Shown: positions 25,115-34,263, counted from the stretch's first letter. The stretch: DNA of 64,000 nucleotides from Sphingopyxis sp. DBS4 (GCF_024628865.1 NZ_CP102384.1:569001-633000); one strand, 5' to 3'. The notes: generated by a model not told the origin, from the letters alone. Made by a program: numbers and translations.

Positions 25115-26281
25115 CTACCCCGCCCACACCTGCGCATACAGCATCGCCATTTCTTCCGCATCGGGCACGCGCGGATTGTTCGCGGGCGACCCCGACGCCG
25201 CCGCCTGCGCGCACATCGTCGGGACCAGCGCCTCCCAGCGCGCCGCGTCGATACCCCACGCCGCCGGCCCCGGCACCTCGAGCTCGCGGTTGAGCGCCGC
25301 CAGTTCGTCGAGCAGCCGCGCCACCGCCGCCTGGTCGCCCTCCGTCTCGTCCGCCACCCCCATCGCCCGCGCGCAGTCGGCGTAGCGATGAAGCGCCGCG
25401 GGCGCCGACCACGCCGTCACCGCGGGAAGCAGCATCGCGTTCGACAAGCCGTGCGGGACATGGAAATGCGCGCCGATCGGCCGGCTCATCCCGTGAACCA
25501 GCGCGACCGAGCTGTTCGAGAAAGCGATTCCCGCCTGCGTCGCGCCCAGCATCATCGCCGCGCGCGCCGCCGCATCCATCGGGTCGCGGCACACGCGGCG
25601 CAGGTTCGGCGCGATCGCGCGCATCGCGAGCAGCGCCATGCCGTCGCTGAACGGATTCGCGCGCTTCGACACATAGGCCTCGATCGCGTGGGTCAGCGAA
25701 TCGATCCCGGTGTCGGCGGTCAGCCGCCGCGGCTTAGTGAAGGTCAGCTCATAATCGACCAGCGCCGCGACCGGCAGATAGGCGAGGCCGGGGCACAGCA
25801 TCTTCTCGTCGGTCGCCTCGTCGGTGATGATCGTGAAGCGCGTCGCCTCCGAACCCGTGCCCGCCGTCGTCGGGATCGCGATCACCGGCAGTCCCGGCGC
25901 GTCCTGCACATGCGGCGCCTTGTAGTCGGCCATCGCCCCGCCATGCTCGCCCAGCACCGCGATCGCCTTGGCGCTGTCGAGCGGGCTGCCGCCGCCGAAG
26001 CCGACGATGCAGTCGTGATCGCCCTCATGCAGACAGGCCACCCCGGCGTCGACCGACGCGACCGTCGGGTCGGGCACCGTGTCGGCAAAGACGCGCGCGG
26101 CGATCCCCGCCGCCGCCAGCCCGCCCACCAACTCCTCGACGCGCCCGTTGCCCAGCAGAAAGGCGTCGGTGACGATCAGCGGCCGCGCCAGCCCCAGCGT
26201 CGCCAGCACCTCGGGCAGCTCTTTCGATGCGCCCCCGCCGATGCGCAGGATGCGGGGCAAAGCGATGCTGGCGATACTCAA
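25115..26281 (-). CDS. Iron-containing alcohol dehydrogenase
   Basis: 388 residues of the Fe-ADH family. NAD-binding VGFGGGSPLDSAKAIAVL (~92-109) and PTTAGTGSEAT, then the metal region DTGIDSLTHAIEAYVS and HGMSRPIGAHFHVPHG with the conserved histidines. Such enzymes interconvert alcohols and aldehydes (1,3-propanediol, lactaldehyde, succinate semialdehyde and others). The start overlaps the stop of the upstream MFS gene by 4 bases, so it probably acts on that carrier's substrate. In a sulfo-sugar locus it could reduce or oxidise a C3/C4 (sulfo)aldehyde, but that is a guess. Confidence 0.88.
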   Translation of the reverse strand: MSIASIALPRILRIGGGASKELPEVLATLGLARPLIVTDAFLLGNGRVEELVGGLAAAGIAARVFADTVPDPTVASVDAGVACLHEGDHDCIVGFGGGSPLDSAKAIAVLGEHGGAMADYKAPHVQDAPGLPVIAIPTTAGTGSEATRFTIITDEATDEKMLCPGLAYLPVAALVDYELTFTKPRRLTADTGIDSLTHAIEAYVSKRANPFSDGMALLAMRAIAPNLRRVCRDPMDAAARAAMMLGATQAGIAFSNSSVALVHGMSRPIGAHFHVPHGLSNAMLLPAVTAWSAPAALHRYADCARAMGVADETEGDQAAVARLLDELAALNRELEVPGPAAWGIDAARWEALVPTMCAQAAASGSPANNPRVPDAEEMAMLYAQVWAG

Positions 26282-27612
26282 CTGATCATCTCCTCACGGA
26301 TCGAACTGCGCGCCATCCAGAACAGCGCCGAGGCGAGCGCGCCGAACATAATGAAGATCATCAGCGACCAGCGCACGCCCTCCGCTGACCCTAGCCCCAT
26401 CGGCCCGCTTAGAAAATCGCTGACCGCGCCGACGCCGAGCGGGCCGAGCCCCAGCCCGATCAGGTTGATGATGAACAGCAGCACCGCCGACGCGGTCGCG
26501 CGCGTCTGCGGCCGCACCAGTCCCTGCACCGCGGCGTAGCCCGGCCCGTACCAGAGCGTGTTGAGGATCGGCGGAAAGGCGAAGAGGATCAGCGCGGTCA
26601 CCGCCGAATCGACGAGCAGCGCGGCGACATAGAAAGGGATGCCGAGCAGGGTTGAAATCGCCGGGATGCCGACATAGGCGCGCAGGTCGCGCCCGCCATA
26701 GCGGTCGGCGAGCCAGCCGCCCAGCCACGTCCCGACCGCGCCGGTCAGCCCGAGCACGATGCCGAGCGCGACGCCGAGGAAGCCGGTCAGCCCCAGCCCG
26801 AAATCGGCTGCGATGCCGGTCAGCTCCTCGGCATGGTTGCGAAAGAAGAAGGGCGCGATGAAAGCCGCGGCGCCATAGCCGATGAACGCCTTGATCGCGG
26901 CGGCGAAGGCGATCAGCCAGAAGGTGCGCTTGCCGCGGATCTCCGCCATCGCGGTCTTGAAGTCGGGACGCGCGGCCTTCAGCACGGCGAGGTCGACATG
27001 CATCTGCCGTCGCGGCTCGCGCAACGTCGTCCAGGCGACGACCGCCATCAGCAGCCCCGGCAGCCCGGCGACCAGAAAGGCGGTCCGCCAGCCATGGGCG
27101 TCGGCGATCAGCCCGCCGAGCGCGAGCCCGAGCAGCCCGCCGAGCGGCGTGCCCAGCGAATAGAAGGCGAGAGCGGAGGCGCGCTTTTCGCGCGGCGTAT
27201 AATCGGTGATCAGCGAATGGGCGGGCGGGGTGCAGCCCGCCTCGCCGATCCCGACGCCGATGCGGCACAGCGTGAGCTGGACGAAATTCTGCGCATGGCC
27301 GCACGAGATGGTGAACAGGCTCCACAGCCCCGCCGCCGCCGCGATGATCCGCGGCCGGTGCCCCGTCTCGGCGTGGCGCGCGATCGGAATGCCGAGCACG
27401 GTGTAGAAGAGCGCGAAGGCCAGCCCGGTCATCACCCCGAGCTGCCAGTCGGCGAGATGGAGATCGTGCTTGATCGGCTCGGCGAGGATCGAGACGATCT
27501 GCCGGTCAAGGAAATTGAGGATATAGATGACGAGCAACACCGTCAGCGCATAGCGGCGATAGGCGGGCGATACCGGCGGAAGGGCGGGCGGGGCGGGGGA
27601 TTCGTCGTTCAT
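26278..27612 (-). CDS. MFS transporter, Spinster-like
   Basis: 444 residues, about 12 membrane segments. LNFLDRQIVSILAEPIKHDL, VGIGEAGCTPPAHSLITDY and LVRPQTRATASAVLLFIINLIGLGLGP are characteristic of the Spinster-like MFS group that is strongly expanded in sphingomonads. Substrates of the group are mostly unknown. It is cotranscribed with the iron alcohol dehydrogenase (4-base overlap) and divergent from the TIM-barrel isomerase; LacI operator 3 in the shared gap may control both directions. Confidence 0.88.
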   Translation of the reverse strand: MNDESPAPPALPPVSPAYRRYALTVLLVIYILNFLDRQIVSILAEPIKHDLHLADWQLGVMTGLAFALFYTVLGIPIARHAETGHRPRIIAAAAGLWSLFTISCGHAQNFVQLTLCRIGVGIGEAGCTPPAHSLITDYTPREKRASALAFYSLGTPLGGLLGLALGGLIADAHGWRTAFLVAGLPGLLMAVVAWTTLREPRRQMHVDLAVLKAARPDFKTAMAEIRGKRTFWLIAFAAAIKAFIGYGAAAFIAPFFFRNHAEELTGIAADFGLGLTGFLGVALGIVLGLTGAVGTWLGGWLADRYGGRDLRAYVGIPAISTLLGIPFYVAALLVDSAVTALILFAFPPILNTLWYGPGYAAVQGLVRPQTRATASAVLLFIINLIGLGLGPLGVGAVSDFLSGPMGLGSAEGVRWSLMIFIMFGALASALFWMARSSIREEMIS

Positions 27613-27657
27613 TTCGTCCTCTCACCATATTTCATCCTATCACCCCATTCTCTTGTT

Positions 27658-27736
27658 TCGTCACCCCGGACTTGATCCGGGGTCCATTCTTCCTTTGCCG
27701 GCCTGAATGGATGCCGGATCAAGTCCGGCATGACGA
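27658..27736. repeat. Palindromic repeat, CCGGACTTGATCCGG type
   Basis: Near-perfect inverted repeat (left arm from 27658, right arm ending 27736), with matched changes relative to the copy at 20963. It sits in the divergent gap just upstream of LacI operator 3, an unusual place for an element otherwise found behind genes. Confidence 0.88.
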
Positions 27737-27788
27737 GGGTGTTTCGCATTTGTCGGGCAGTTGGTTGACTCCCACCCCCACCACGATA

Positions 27789-27802
27789 TGACAACGCTGT
27801 CT
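27789..27802. promoter_or_regulatory. Putative LacI-family operator 3
   Basis: TGACAACGCTGTCT, 13 of 14 positions fitting TGACA-NCGN-TGTCA, 12 bases before the isomerase start codon and between divergent genes. Confidence 0.62.
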
Positions 27803-27814
27803 GAGAGGGGAATC

Positions 27815-28651
27815 ATGCCGCAACTGCTCGTCCTTCAATCGGTCTGGGGCCTCGACCAATGTCCTGGCTTCGACATCGAAAATCGTCTCGACGATGCGCT
27901 CGAGCAGGTTGTCGCGGCGGGGTTCGACGGCGTCGGGACCAACCTCGCGCGCATCGCGCGCACCGACGGCGTCGCGCGCGTCCTGAACCCGCGCGGCCTT
28001 GCGTGGGAGGGGCAGGTGCTCGTCCACGACGCCGATCAGCTCAGCCATTGGATCGGCGAGGCGGAGCGGCTCGGCGCGCATCATCTCAACGTCCAGATCG
28101 CGGGTCCGACGGCCGATTTCAGCGCCGCGCTGCGCCTCGTCGACAGCCTCTCTGCGGTGGCGAAGGACGCGCCGCTGCCCGTCTGGTTCGAGACCCATCG
28201 CGGCCGCCTCACCAACGATCTCCTCTTCACCCTGCGGCTGATCGAGGAACGCCCGGGCCTGCCACTGACCGCCGACCTCTCGCACTATCCGGTCGCGGGC
28301 GAGATGGAATTGCCGCTGCGCGGCGACCAGCTCGCGGCGATCGAGACGATCCTGCAGGGAAGCCAAAATTTCCACGGCCGCGTCTCGACGACGCATCAGG
28401 TGCAGGTCGCGCTCGATGCGCCGCAGCACAAGGGCTGGCTTGACCAGCATGTCGCCTGGTGGCGCCGCGGTTTCGAGCTGTGGCTCGAACAGGCGCGCGA
28501 CGATGACGCGCTGACCTTTATGTGCGAACTCGGCCCGCCGCCCTACGCGATCACCGCGCCCGATGGCCGCGAACTGACGAACCGCTGGGACGAGGCGCAA
28601 CGAATGCGCGACATCGTGCGCGGGCTGTGGCGCGAGGTGAGCGGGGCCTAG
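27815..28651 (+). CDS. Sugar phosphate isomerase/epimerase (AP endonuclease 2-type TIM barrel)
   Basis: 278 residues. ATG 27815 follows GAGAGGGG closely. Features of the xylose isomerase-like TIM barrel family: repeated strand ends AAGFDGVGTNL, AHHLNVQIAG, PVWFETHRGRLTNDL, LPLTADLSHYPVAGEM with Glu/Asp/His residues suited to a divalent metal, and FMCELGPPPYAI at the C-terminus. Members isomerise or epimerise sugars or sugar acids, or hydrolyse ring compounds. It has its own LacI operator, so it belongs to the sugar regulon, but the exact step is not deducible. Confidence 0.8.
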   Translation: MPQLLVLQSVWGLDQCPGFDIENRLDDALEQVVAAGFDGVGTNLARIARTDGVARVLNPRGLAWEGQVLVHDADQLSHWIGEAERLGAHHLNVQIAGPTADFSAALRLVDSLSAVAKDAPLPVWFETHRGRLTNDLLFTLRLIEERPGLPLTADLSHYPVAGEMELPLRGDQLAAIETILQGSQNFHGRVSTTHQVQVALDAPQHKGWLDQHVAWWRRGFELWLEQARDDDALTFMCELGPPPYAITAPDGRELTNRWDEAQRMRDIVRGLWREVSGA

Positions 28652-28654
28652 CCC

Positions 28655-28762
28655 TGTGCCCCTGCGAAGGCAGGGGCCCATCACCGGCCCTCTCGTTGTC
28701 AAGCAACCCGTGGTGCAGAATACGCGCGTTCGGTGATGGGCCCCTGCCTTCGCAGGGGCACA
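28655..28762. repeat. Double-hairpin palindromic repeat, CCTGCGAAGGCAGG type
   Basis: Perfect 32-bp inverted repeat (28655-28686 with 28731-28762) with a longer, 44-base centre. Each arm contains CCCCTGC-GAA-GGCAGGGG. It fills the gap between the convergent isomerase and FGGY kinase genes, so it may act as a transcript end for both. Confidence 0.9.
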
Positions 28763-28776
28763 AGGAAGGTGGTATC

Positions 28777-30204
28777 TCACACCATCACCGCCGCCCGCCA
28801 CCGCGCGAATGCCGCATCGGCCTCGTCGCGCCCGACTTTCGGCAGGAACTCCGCGTCATATCGCGCCAGCCGCTGAAAGTCGCTTTCCCCGAACAGCCCC
28901 GCGCCCATCCCCGCCGCGAGCGCCGCGCCATAGGCGCTCGCCTCGCGCACCGCGTGGCGCCGCACCGGGCGCTGCAAGGCATCGGCCTGCAACTGCATCA
29001 GCGTATCGCTCGCCGACAGCCCGCCCGCGACGGGCAGCGCCTCGGGCACCGGCAGCGCGTCGGCGATCACCTCGGCGATCTCGCGAAAGCGAAAGGCGAT
29101 GCCCTGCAACGCTGCCCGCGCGACCTCGGCCGGTCCATCGGCAAAGCTCAGCCCCGCGATCAGTCCGCGCGCCTCGAACAGCCCATGCGGCGCCCCCATG
29201 CCCGCCAGCGACGGCCGGACCACGACATTCCCTGCCGTGCTCACCGAAGCCGCCGCCGCTTCCATCGCCGCCGGCGACGCGAACAGTCCCAGCCCGCCGC
29301 ACAGCCACTCGATCAGCGATCCGGTCGTGTTGACCATCCCTTCGACGCAGAAGCGCCGCTTGCCGCCAGCGAAGGCAAGCGCCTCGGCGGGCATACTCTT
29401 ATGCACCTCCTGCGGCGCGTCGCCGGTTCCCGCCATCAGCACGCCCGAGGTGCCGTAAGTCGCTTTCCAGTCGCCGCGCGCCAGCGCGCCATGCGCGACC
29501 ATCGCCGCCTCCTGATCGGCGATCAGCGCGGTGATCGGCACCCGAGCGCCGAGCACGGCGCGGTCGGTTTCGGCGATCGTGCCCCAGCTTTCGACCTGCG
29601 CCGGGAACAGGCTCGCGGGCAGGCGCTGGTGCGCCAGCAAGGCCGCGTCCCACCCGCTCCCGTGTGCAAAATCATAATAGCCCGTCAGCCACCCCGCCGA
29701 GGCATCGGTGACATGCGCGCCGCTCAGCTTGTAAGTGAGCCAGCTATCGAGCGTTCCCCATTGCAAGTCCTTGGGATCGCGCCCCGACAGTGCGATCGCT
29801 GCGGGCAGCTTGGCGGAGGGCACCTGCGGCCAGGCGGTGAAGCCCGCCGCGCGCAGCGCCTTATATTCGTCCATCCCGCGCAGGTCGCTCCACACGAGCA
29901 TCGGCGCGACCGGCTCGCTGGTCGCGCGGTCCCACAGGACCACGCTCGCGCGCTGCGTCGTCACGCCGATCGCGCCGACGTCGGCGATGCCGCGCCCGGC
30001 GGCGGCCAGCGCGCCATCGATCACCGCGCGGCAGATCTCCCACACCGCGCCGGCGTCCTGCTCGACCAGTCCGGGGGCGGGAAAGCGGCTGGCGATCGGC
30101 CTTTTGTCGACGCCCAGCACCATGCCCGCCGGATCGACCAGCATCGCGCGGGCGCCGGTGGTGCCTGCATCGAGCGCGAGGAGGAGGGAGCCGTCCTTAC
30201 TCAC
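28777..30204 (-). CDS. FGGY-family carbohydrate kinase, glycerol kinase-like
   Basis: 475 residues with the FGGY fold: phosphate-binding LLALDAGTTGARAMLVD at the N-terminus, GLVEQDAGAVWE, GVTTQRASVVLWD, and the C-terminal FAGLSFADGPAEVARAALQGIAFR and LPVAGGLSASDTLMQLQAD signature. GLVEQD and TTQR segments are most like glycerol kinases, although xylulokinase/erythritol kinase cannot be excluded. The start is a GTG at 30204. It is the third gene of a minus-strand set with GlpD and an AGPS-like flavoprotein. If the locus takes up sulfoquinovosyl glycerol, the released glycerol would be phosphorylated here. Confidence 0.83.
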   Translation of the reverse strand: MSKDGSLLLALDAGTTGARAMLVDPAGMVLGVDKRPIASRFPAPGLVEQDAGAVWEICRAVIDGALAAAGRGIADVGAIGVTTQRASVVLWDRATSEPVAPMLVWSDLRGMDEYKALRAAGFTAWPQVPSAKLPAAIALSGRDPKDLQWGTLDSWLTYKLSGAHVTDASAGWLTGYYDFAHGSGWDAALLAHQRLPASLFPAQVESWGTIAETDRAVLGARVPITALIADQEAAMVAHGALARGDWKATYGTSGVLMAGTGDAPQEVHKSMPAEALAFAGGKRRFCVEGMVNTTGSLIEWLCGGLGLFASPAAMEAAAASVSTAGNVVVRPSLAGMGAPHGLFEARGLIAGLSFADGPAEVARAALQGIAFRFREIAEVIADALPVPEALPVAGGLSASDTLMQLQADALQRPVRRHAVREASAYGAALAAGMGAGLFGESDFQRLARYDAEFLPKVGRDEADAAFARWRAAVMV

Positions 30205-30223
30205 TGACCCATCTTATTCCGCA

Positions 30224-30299
30224 TCCCCGAGCGAAGACGAGGGGCTTGTTCGAGCGAAGCGAGAACCTGCACCGTCGCTGCCTCGACTTCGCTCGGGGA
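30224..30299. repeat. Imperfect palindromic repeat between kinase and flavoprotein genes
   Basis: TCCCCGAGCGAAG (30224-30236) pairs with CTTCGCTCGGGGA (30287-30299); an inner GAGCGAAGCGAG block lies between them. Shorter arms than the other copies. It separates the flavoprotein stop from the kinase start by 118 bases. Confidence 0.75.
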
Positions 30300-30322
30300 G
30301 ACGGGGTGTATGGATGCCCTGT

Positions 30323-31726
30323 TCACGCATCGGGTATCAGATTGCCCGGATTCATGATCCCCTCCGGATCGAGACAATGCTTGATCCGCCGCAACAGCGC
30401 CACGCCATTTTCGCCCAAGTCATGGTGCAGATACGGCTTGCGCAATCGCCCCGCGCCATGATGGTGCGCGACCCCGCCGCCATGCTTCGCGGTCGCTTCC
30501 ATGATCGCGCGCCAGCCCGCGAAATAGGCGGGCTCCATCTTCGCGCTGTCCTCGAAGGTCGCGGCGAGGCTGAAATAGAGGTTGATCCCCGACCGGTAGA
30601 CATGGCTGCTGTGCGCCGATGCGTTGATGACCCCAGGGATCGCGTTCAGCGCCGCGATGCTGTCGTCGTAGATCGCGCCGATCTCGCTCCAGCGCCCCGA
30701 AATCTCGACCGTGTCGGCGACATAGCCGCGCTCGAACATATCGCGCCAGCTCGGCACATGGTTGCGCTTTTCGATCCATTGCTTCGCCGCCGTCGGATCG
30801 CCCGCCTCAAGCCCCGCAGCGGCGCAAATCTCGTGCATCGCCGCCAGTTCGACGTCGACACGGGTTTTCGGGCCTTCATGGACCATCAGCAGCATTGCCT
30901 TGCCGCCCTGTTCATAATCGCGGAACAGCCGCCGCACCTCGCGCCCGTCATATTGGCGCATCACCGGCGGGCGCCAGTCGGCGCGGACGATCCGCCGCTG
31001 CGCCTCGAACCCGGCGCGCATGTCGTTCGCATAGAAGATGCTGTAATCGCGGTGCGGCGCCTTCGCGCGCAGCGAGAAGGTCACGCCGGTGATGACGCCC
31101 ATCGTCCCTTCAGCGCCCATCAGCAGGTGGCGAAGATCGGGCCCGGCGGCGGCGCGCACCGCCTTGCCCAGCGTCACCAGTTCGCCGTTCGGCAGCACCG
31201 CCTCGATCGAATGGATGATGTCCTCGATATTGCCATAGGCGGTCGAAAATTGCCCCGAGGCGCGCGTCGACACCCAGCCGCCGACGCTGCTGATCGCGAT
31301 CGACTGCGGCCAGTGGCCGATCGTCAGGCCGTGGGCCGCGACCGCTTCTTCGGCTTCCATGCCGTTGAGTCCGGCATCGAAGCTCGCCAGCAGATCGTCG
31401 CTGTCGATGAAGCGGACCCGGTTCATCGTGCTCATGTCGAGCAGGATCGCATCCGGCGTCGGCTCGATCCCGCCGCACACCCCGCTGCCGAGGCCGTAGG
31501 GGATCAGCGGCACGCGGCGCTCGGCGGCAAGGCGCACGACCTTCTGCACATCCTCCACCGATTGCGGCCGCACGACGCAGCCCGGCGCGGGCACGGATTC
31601 GCCGCGCCAGTCGCGCAGATGCTTGACCGCCCACTGGTCGTAACGCCGCGCTTGTCGCGCATCGGTGTCGCTCGCGACGCGATCGGCGCCGACGGCGCTC
31701 GCTAGGGCTTCGGCAATCGAACTCAT
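30323..31726 (-). CDS. FAD-binding oxidase, alkyldihydroxyacetonephosphate synthase (AGPS)-like
   Basis: 467 residues. ATG 31726 with GGGAGAG directly upstream is preferred over the start at 31756. PCMH-type FAD domain: RPQSVEDVQKVVRLAAERRVPLIPYGLGSGVCGG, WPQSIAISSVGGWVSTRASGQFSTAYG, LLMGAEGTMGVITG; the C-terminal AGPS-like motif is VAHHHGAGRLRKPY, ending DPEGIMNPGNL. AGPS proper makes ether lipids from acyl-DHAP, but bacterial homologues also include D-lactate-type dehydrogenases. It starts 1 base after the GlpD stop (TGAGATG) and precedes a glycerol kinase-like gene. A role with three-carbon phosphates or hydroxyacids is likely; ether lipid synthesis is an open alternative. Confidence 0.82.
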   Translation of the reverse strand: MSSIAEALASAVGADRVASDTDARQARRYDQWAVKHLRDWRGESVPAPGCVVRPQSVEDVQKVVRLAAERRVPLIPYGLGSGVCGGIEPTPDAILLDMSTMNRVRFIDSDDLLASFDAGLNGMEAEEAVAAHGLTIGHWPQSIAISSVGGWVSTRASGQFSTAYGNIEDIIHSIEAVLPNGELVTLGKAVRAAAGPDLRHLLMGAEGTMGVITGVTFSLRAKAPHRDYSIFYANDMRAGFEAQRRIVRADWRPPVMRQYDGREVRRLFRDYEQGGKAMLLMVHEGPKTRVDVELAAMHEICAAAGLEAGDPTAAKQWIEKRNHVPSWRDMFERGYVADTVEISGRWSEIGAIYDDSIAALNAIPGVINASAHSSHVYRSGINLYFSLAATFEDSAKMEPAYFAGWRAIMEATAKHGGGVAHHHGAGRLRKPYLHHDLGENGVALLRRIKHCLDPEGIMNPGNLIPDA

Positions 31727-31727
31727 C

Positions 31728-33281
31728 TCACTCTCCCAAAAACCGGCGGCTCTCATCGTTGATCCGTCGGCAATGCGCGAGCTCGGCTGCCTTCATGGCG
31801 TCATCCCAGCCGAGCAACTCGCCCATCGCCTCGGCGGCGGGCGCCAGCGCGGCAAGACCCGCGCCTTCGTCGAACCAGGCGCGTGCGCTGCGCCGCACCC
31901 AATAATCCTCGAGCCGCGCTGCGCCCTCGTGCGTCACCGCGCGCGCCGCTTCGGCGGCGACGTCGCCGCCCGCGATCAGTATCTCGTTGGCTTCGTCGCC
32001 ATAAAGCCCGGCCAGCCGTTCGGCCGCCAGCGGATCTAGCCCCGCCAGCCGCACCTCGCGCGACCCGCCCGGCAGCGACACTTCGGCGGTCGAACAGGGC
32101 AGGGCGTTCCTGCCCAGCCGCTCGACCACCAGATCGACGACGCGTTCGGCCATCGCGCGATAGGCGCTGAGCTTGCCCCCCGCGATCGAGACGAGTCCGT
32201 TCGGCGAGGTCCAGATCTCGTCCTTGCGCGACACCTCGTTCGCTTTCTTCCCCGGCTGCGCGATCAGCGGCCGCACCCCCGACCATAGCGAAACGATCTC
32301 GGCATCCCCGATCGGGTCGATGCTCAGCGCCGCTTCGGTGGCGCGCAGCAGATAGTCGATGTCCGCGCGCGTCGGCGCGGGCCAGTAATCGGCGCCGTCG
32401 TGGAAGACGTCGGTCGTGCCGATATAGGTGAAGGCCCCGCGCGGCACCGCGAAGATGCTGCGCTTGTCGGGCGCGCGGATGATGATCGTCGCGTTGATCG
32501 GCAACCGTTCGCGCGGCAGCACCAAGTGGATGCCGCGGCTCAGCGACAGCCGCGTATCGCCTTCGCCCGCTTCGAGCCCGCGCACCGCGTCGACCCACGC
32601 GCCCGCGGCGTTCACGACCAGCCTCGCCCTGATCCGCGCGCCGAGACTATCGCCCAGCGACGATGTTGCGACCAGCCCGTCGTCCGTCAGGTCCGACGCC
32701 GCCGCATGATTGATCACCACCGCGCCCGCACCCTGCGCGCTGCGGATATTCGCGAGCACGAGCCGCGCATCGTCGGTCAGGAATTCGGGGTATAATACCG
32801 CACCATTCAGCCGGTCGGTGCGCATCAGCGGCTCGCGCCGCTGCAATTCGGCGAGGCCGATCACTTCATGCTTCTCGGCCTCGGGCACCCCGCCCAATTT
32901 CTCGAAAGTCCACAGCCCCGTCCGCAGTTTCGCGGTCATCGCCATGTTCGTCGTCGGGATCAGGAAAGGCGACAATCTCGTCAAATGCGGCGCGATCCCC
33001 CGCAACACCTGCCGTTCCGACGCCGCCTCCTTGACCAGCGCGATATCGCCCTGTGCCAGATAGCGGAGACCGCCGTGGATCATCTTCGACGACCGGCTGC
33101 TCGTCCCGCTCGCATAGTCGCGCGCCTCGACCAGCGCGACCGACAGCCCGCGCATCGCCGCATCGCGCGCGATCCCGGCACCGGTGATCCCGCCGCCGAT
33201 CACCGCAAGGTCGAAGGTGCGCGCTTCGAGTTCGGCAAAAGCCTGGCGCCGCGTCCGCGCGTCGAGTTGGGTGCTGCTCAT
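31728..33281 (-). CDS. glpD: Glycerol-3-phosphate dehydrogenase (FAD-dependent)
   Basis: 517 residues. The dinucleotide motif VIGGGITGAGIARDAAMRG (27-45), SGTSSRSSKMIHGGLRYL, RGIHLVLPRERLPI, IGTTDVFH, and the GlpD C-terminal cap domain (from ~400) identify a membrane-associated GlpD. It oxidises sn-glycerol-3-phosphate to dihydroxyacetone phosphate and passes electrons to quinone. First gene of the glpD - AGPS-like - glycerol kinase-like set. In this sugar locus it would channel glycerol from a sulfoquinovosyl glycerol type substrate into central metabolism (inference). Confidence 0.92.
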   Translation of the reverse strand: MSSTQLDARTRRQAFAELEARTFDLAVIGGGITGAGIARDAAMRGLSVALVEARDYASGTSSRSSKMIHGGLRYLAQGDIALVKEAASERQVLRGIAPHLTRLSPFLIPTTNMAMTAKLRTGLWTFEKLGGVPEAEKHEVIGLAELQRREPLMRTDRLNGAVLYPEFLTDDARLVLANIRSAQGAGAVVINHAAASDLTDDGLVATSSLGDSLGARIRARLVVNAAGAWVDAVRGLEAGEGDTRLSLSRGIHLVLPRERLPINATIIIRAPDKRSIFAVPRGAFTYIGTTDVFHDGADYWPAPTRADIDYLLRATEAALSIDPIGDAEIVSLWSGVRPLIAQPGKKANEVSRKDEIWTSPNGLVSIAGGKLSAYRAMAERVVDLVVERLGRNALPCSTAEVSLPGGSREVRLAGLDPLAAERLAGLYGDEANEILIAGGDVAAEAARAVTHEGAARLEDYWVRRSARAWFDEGAGLAALAPAAEAMGELLGWDDAMKAAELAHCRRINDESRRFLGE

Positions 33282-33346
33282 GGCGTCACGCTAAGCGCAT
33301 CACAGCGGCATTGGTATTGCATAATGGGAATGATATGGTGCGCGGT

Positions 33347-34263
33347 ATGAACCTCCGCCGCCTTCGTCATTTCGACACGCTCTACCGTCTCGGCAGCTAT
33401 GCGCGCGCCGCCGACGAACTCGGCCTGACGCAATCGGCGCTGACCCGCTCGATCCAGAAGCTCGAGGAGGAACTGGGGACCACGCTGTTCGACCGCACCA
33501 CGCACTATGTGCGACCGACGAGCGATGCCGACCGCCTGATCCGCTCGGCGCGCGACGTCATCGCCGCTTCGGCGAACCTCGAACAGGAAGCGCGCGGGCT
33601 CGGCCAGCCGAGCAGCGGCACCGTCGCGGTCGGCGCCGGTCCTTATCCGCTGCAACCCCTGCTCACCGACGCGATCGCGCGCTTCGCCAAGGGGCATCCG
33701 GGGGTGCGCGTCACCGTCACCGGCGGACCGTCCGAGCAATTGCTCGAAACCCTCGTCGACCGCCGCCTCGATCTCGTCGTCTGCAATCGCGCGAAATTCG
33801 CCACGTCCGCCCACGCCGACGAAGTGCTGTGCATCCCGCTGCCGCCCGAGCCGCTGGTGCTCGTCTGCGCGCTCGATCACCCGCTCGCGCGGGGGAGGGC
33901 GACAGTGGCGCTTTCCCCTGGGCGCTCCCGCGCCCCGCGCCGGGCAGCAATTTTCCGCGCGCGATCCGCACGCGCTTCGCCGCCGGACAGTTCCCCGATT
34001 ACGAACTCGATTCCACCGCCGCCTGCCTCGACATGGCGCGCAGCGGTCGCGCGATCACCGTCGTGCCGCGGCGTCTTGCGCTGCGCAGCGGCCTCGCGAT
34101 GATCGCCCTCCCGCCGTCGGAGGTCACCCGCGACGCCATCCACCTCCTGCGCAACCGTAGTCGCAGCGCGCTCGTCGCCGCCTTCGTCGCGGTGCTCAAG
34201 GATGTCGCTCAGGCCGAGGGGATCCCGGCGAACAGCGCCGCGTCCGGCGACTCGGCGCGATAG
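33347..34263 (+). pseudogene. LysR-family regulator interrupted by a frameshift
   Basis: The first ~185 codons from ATG 33347 are a normal LysR HTH and effector domain (MNLRRLRHFDTLYRLGSYARAA..., TQSALTRSIQKLEEELG, VAVGAGPYPLQPLL). After LDHPLARG the sequence in this frame becomes nonsense and stops at 34102, while the -1 frame continues with the expected GAFPWALPRPAPGSNFPRAI, DYELDSTAACLDMARSG and VVPRRLA up to the stop at 34263. The switch falls at the G-run GGGGGAGGG (33891-33899), which suggests loss of one base or a sequencing error. ATG 33335 is an alternative start. The 3' end overlaps the 3' end of the sulfoquinovosidase gene on the other strand by 55 bases. Divergent from glpD, which it may once have controlled. 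Confidence 0.8.

Noticed and set aside
20786..30299. CRISPR array suggested by repeated palindromes
   Set aside because: Repeats are single, unevenly spaced inverted elements of different sequence families, without regular spacers or cas genes.
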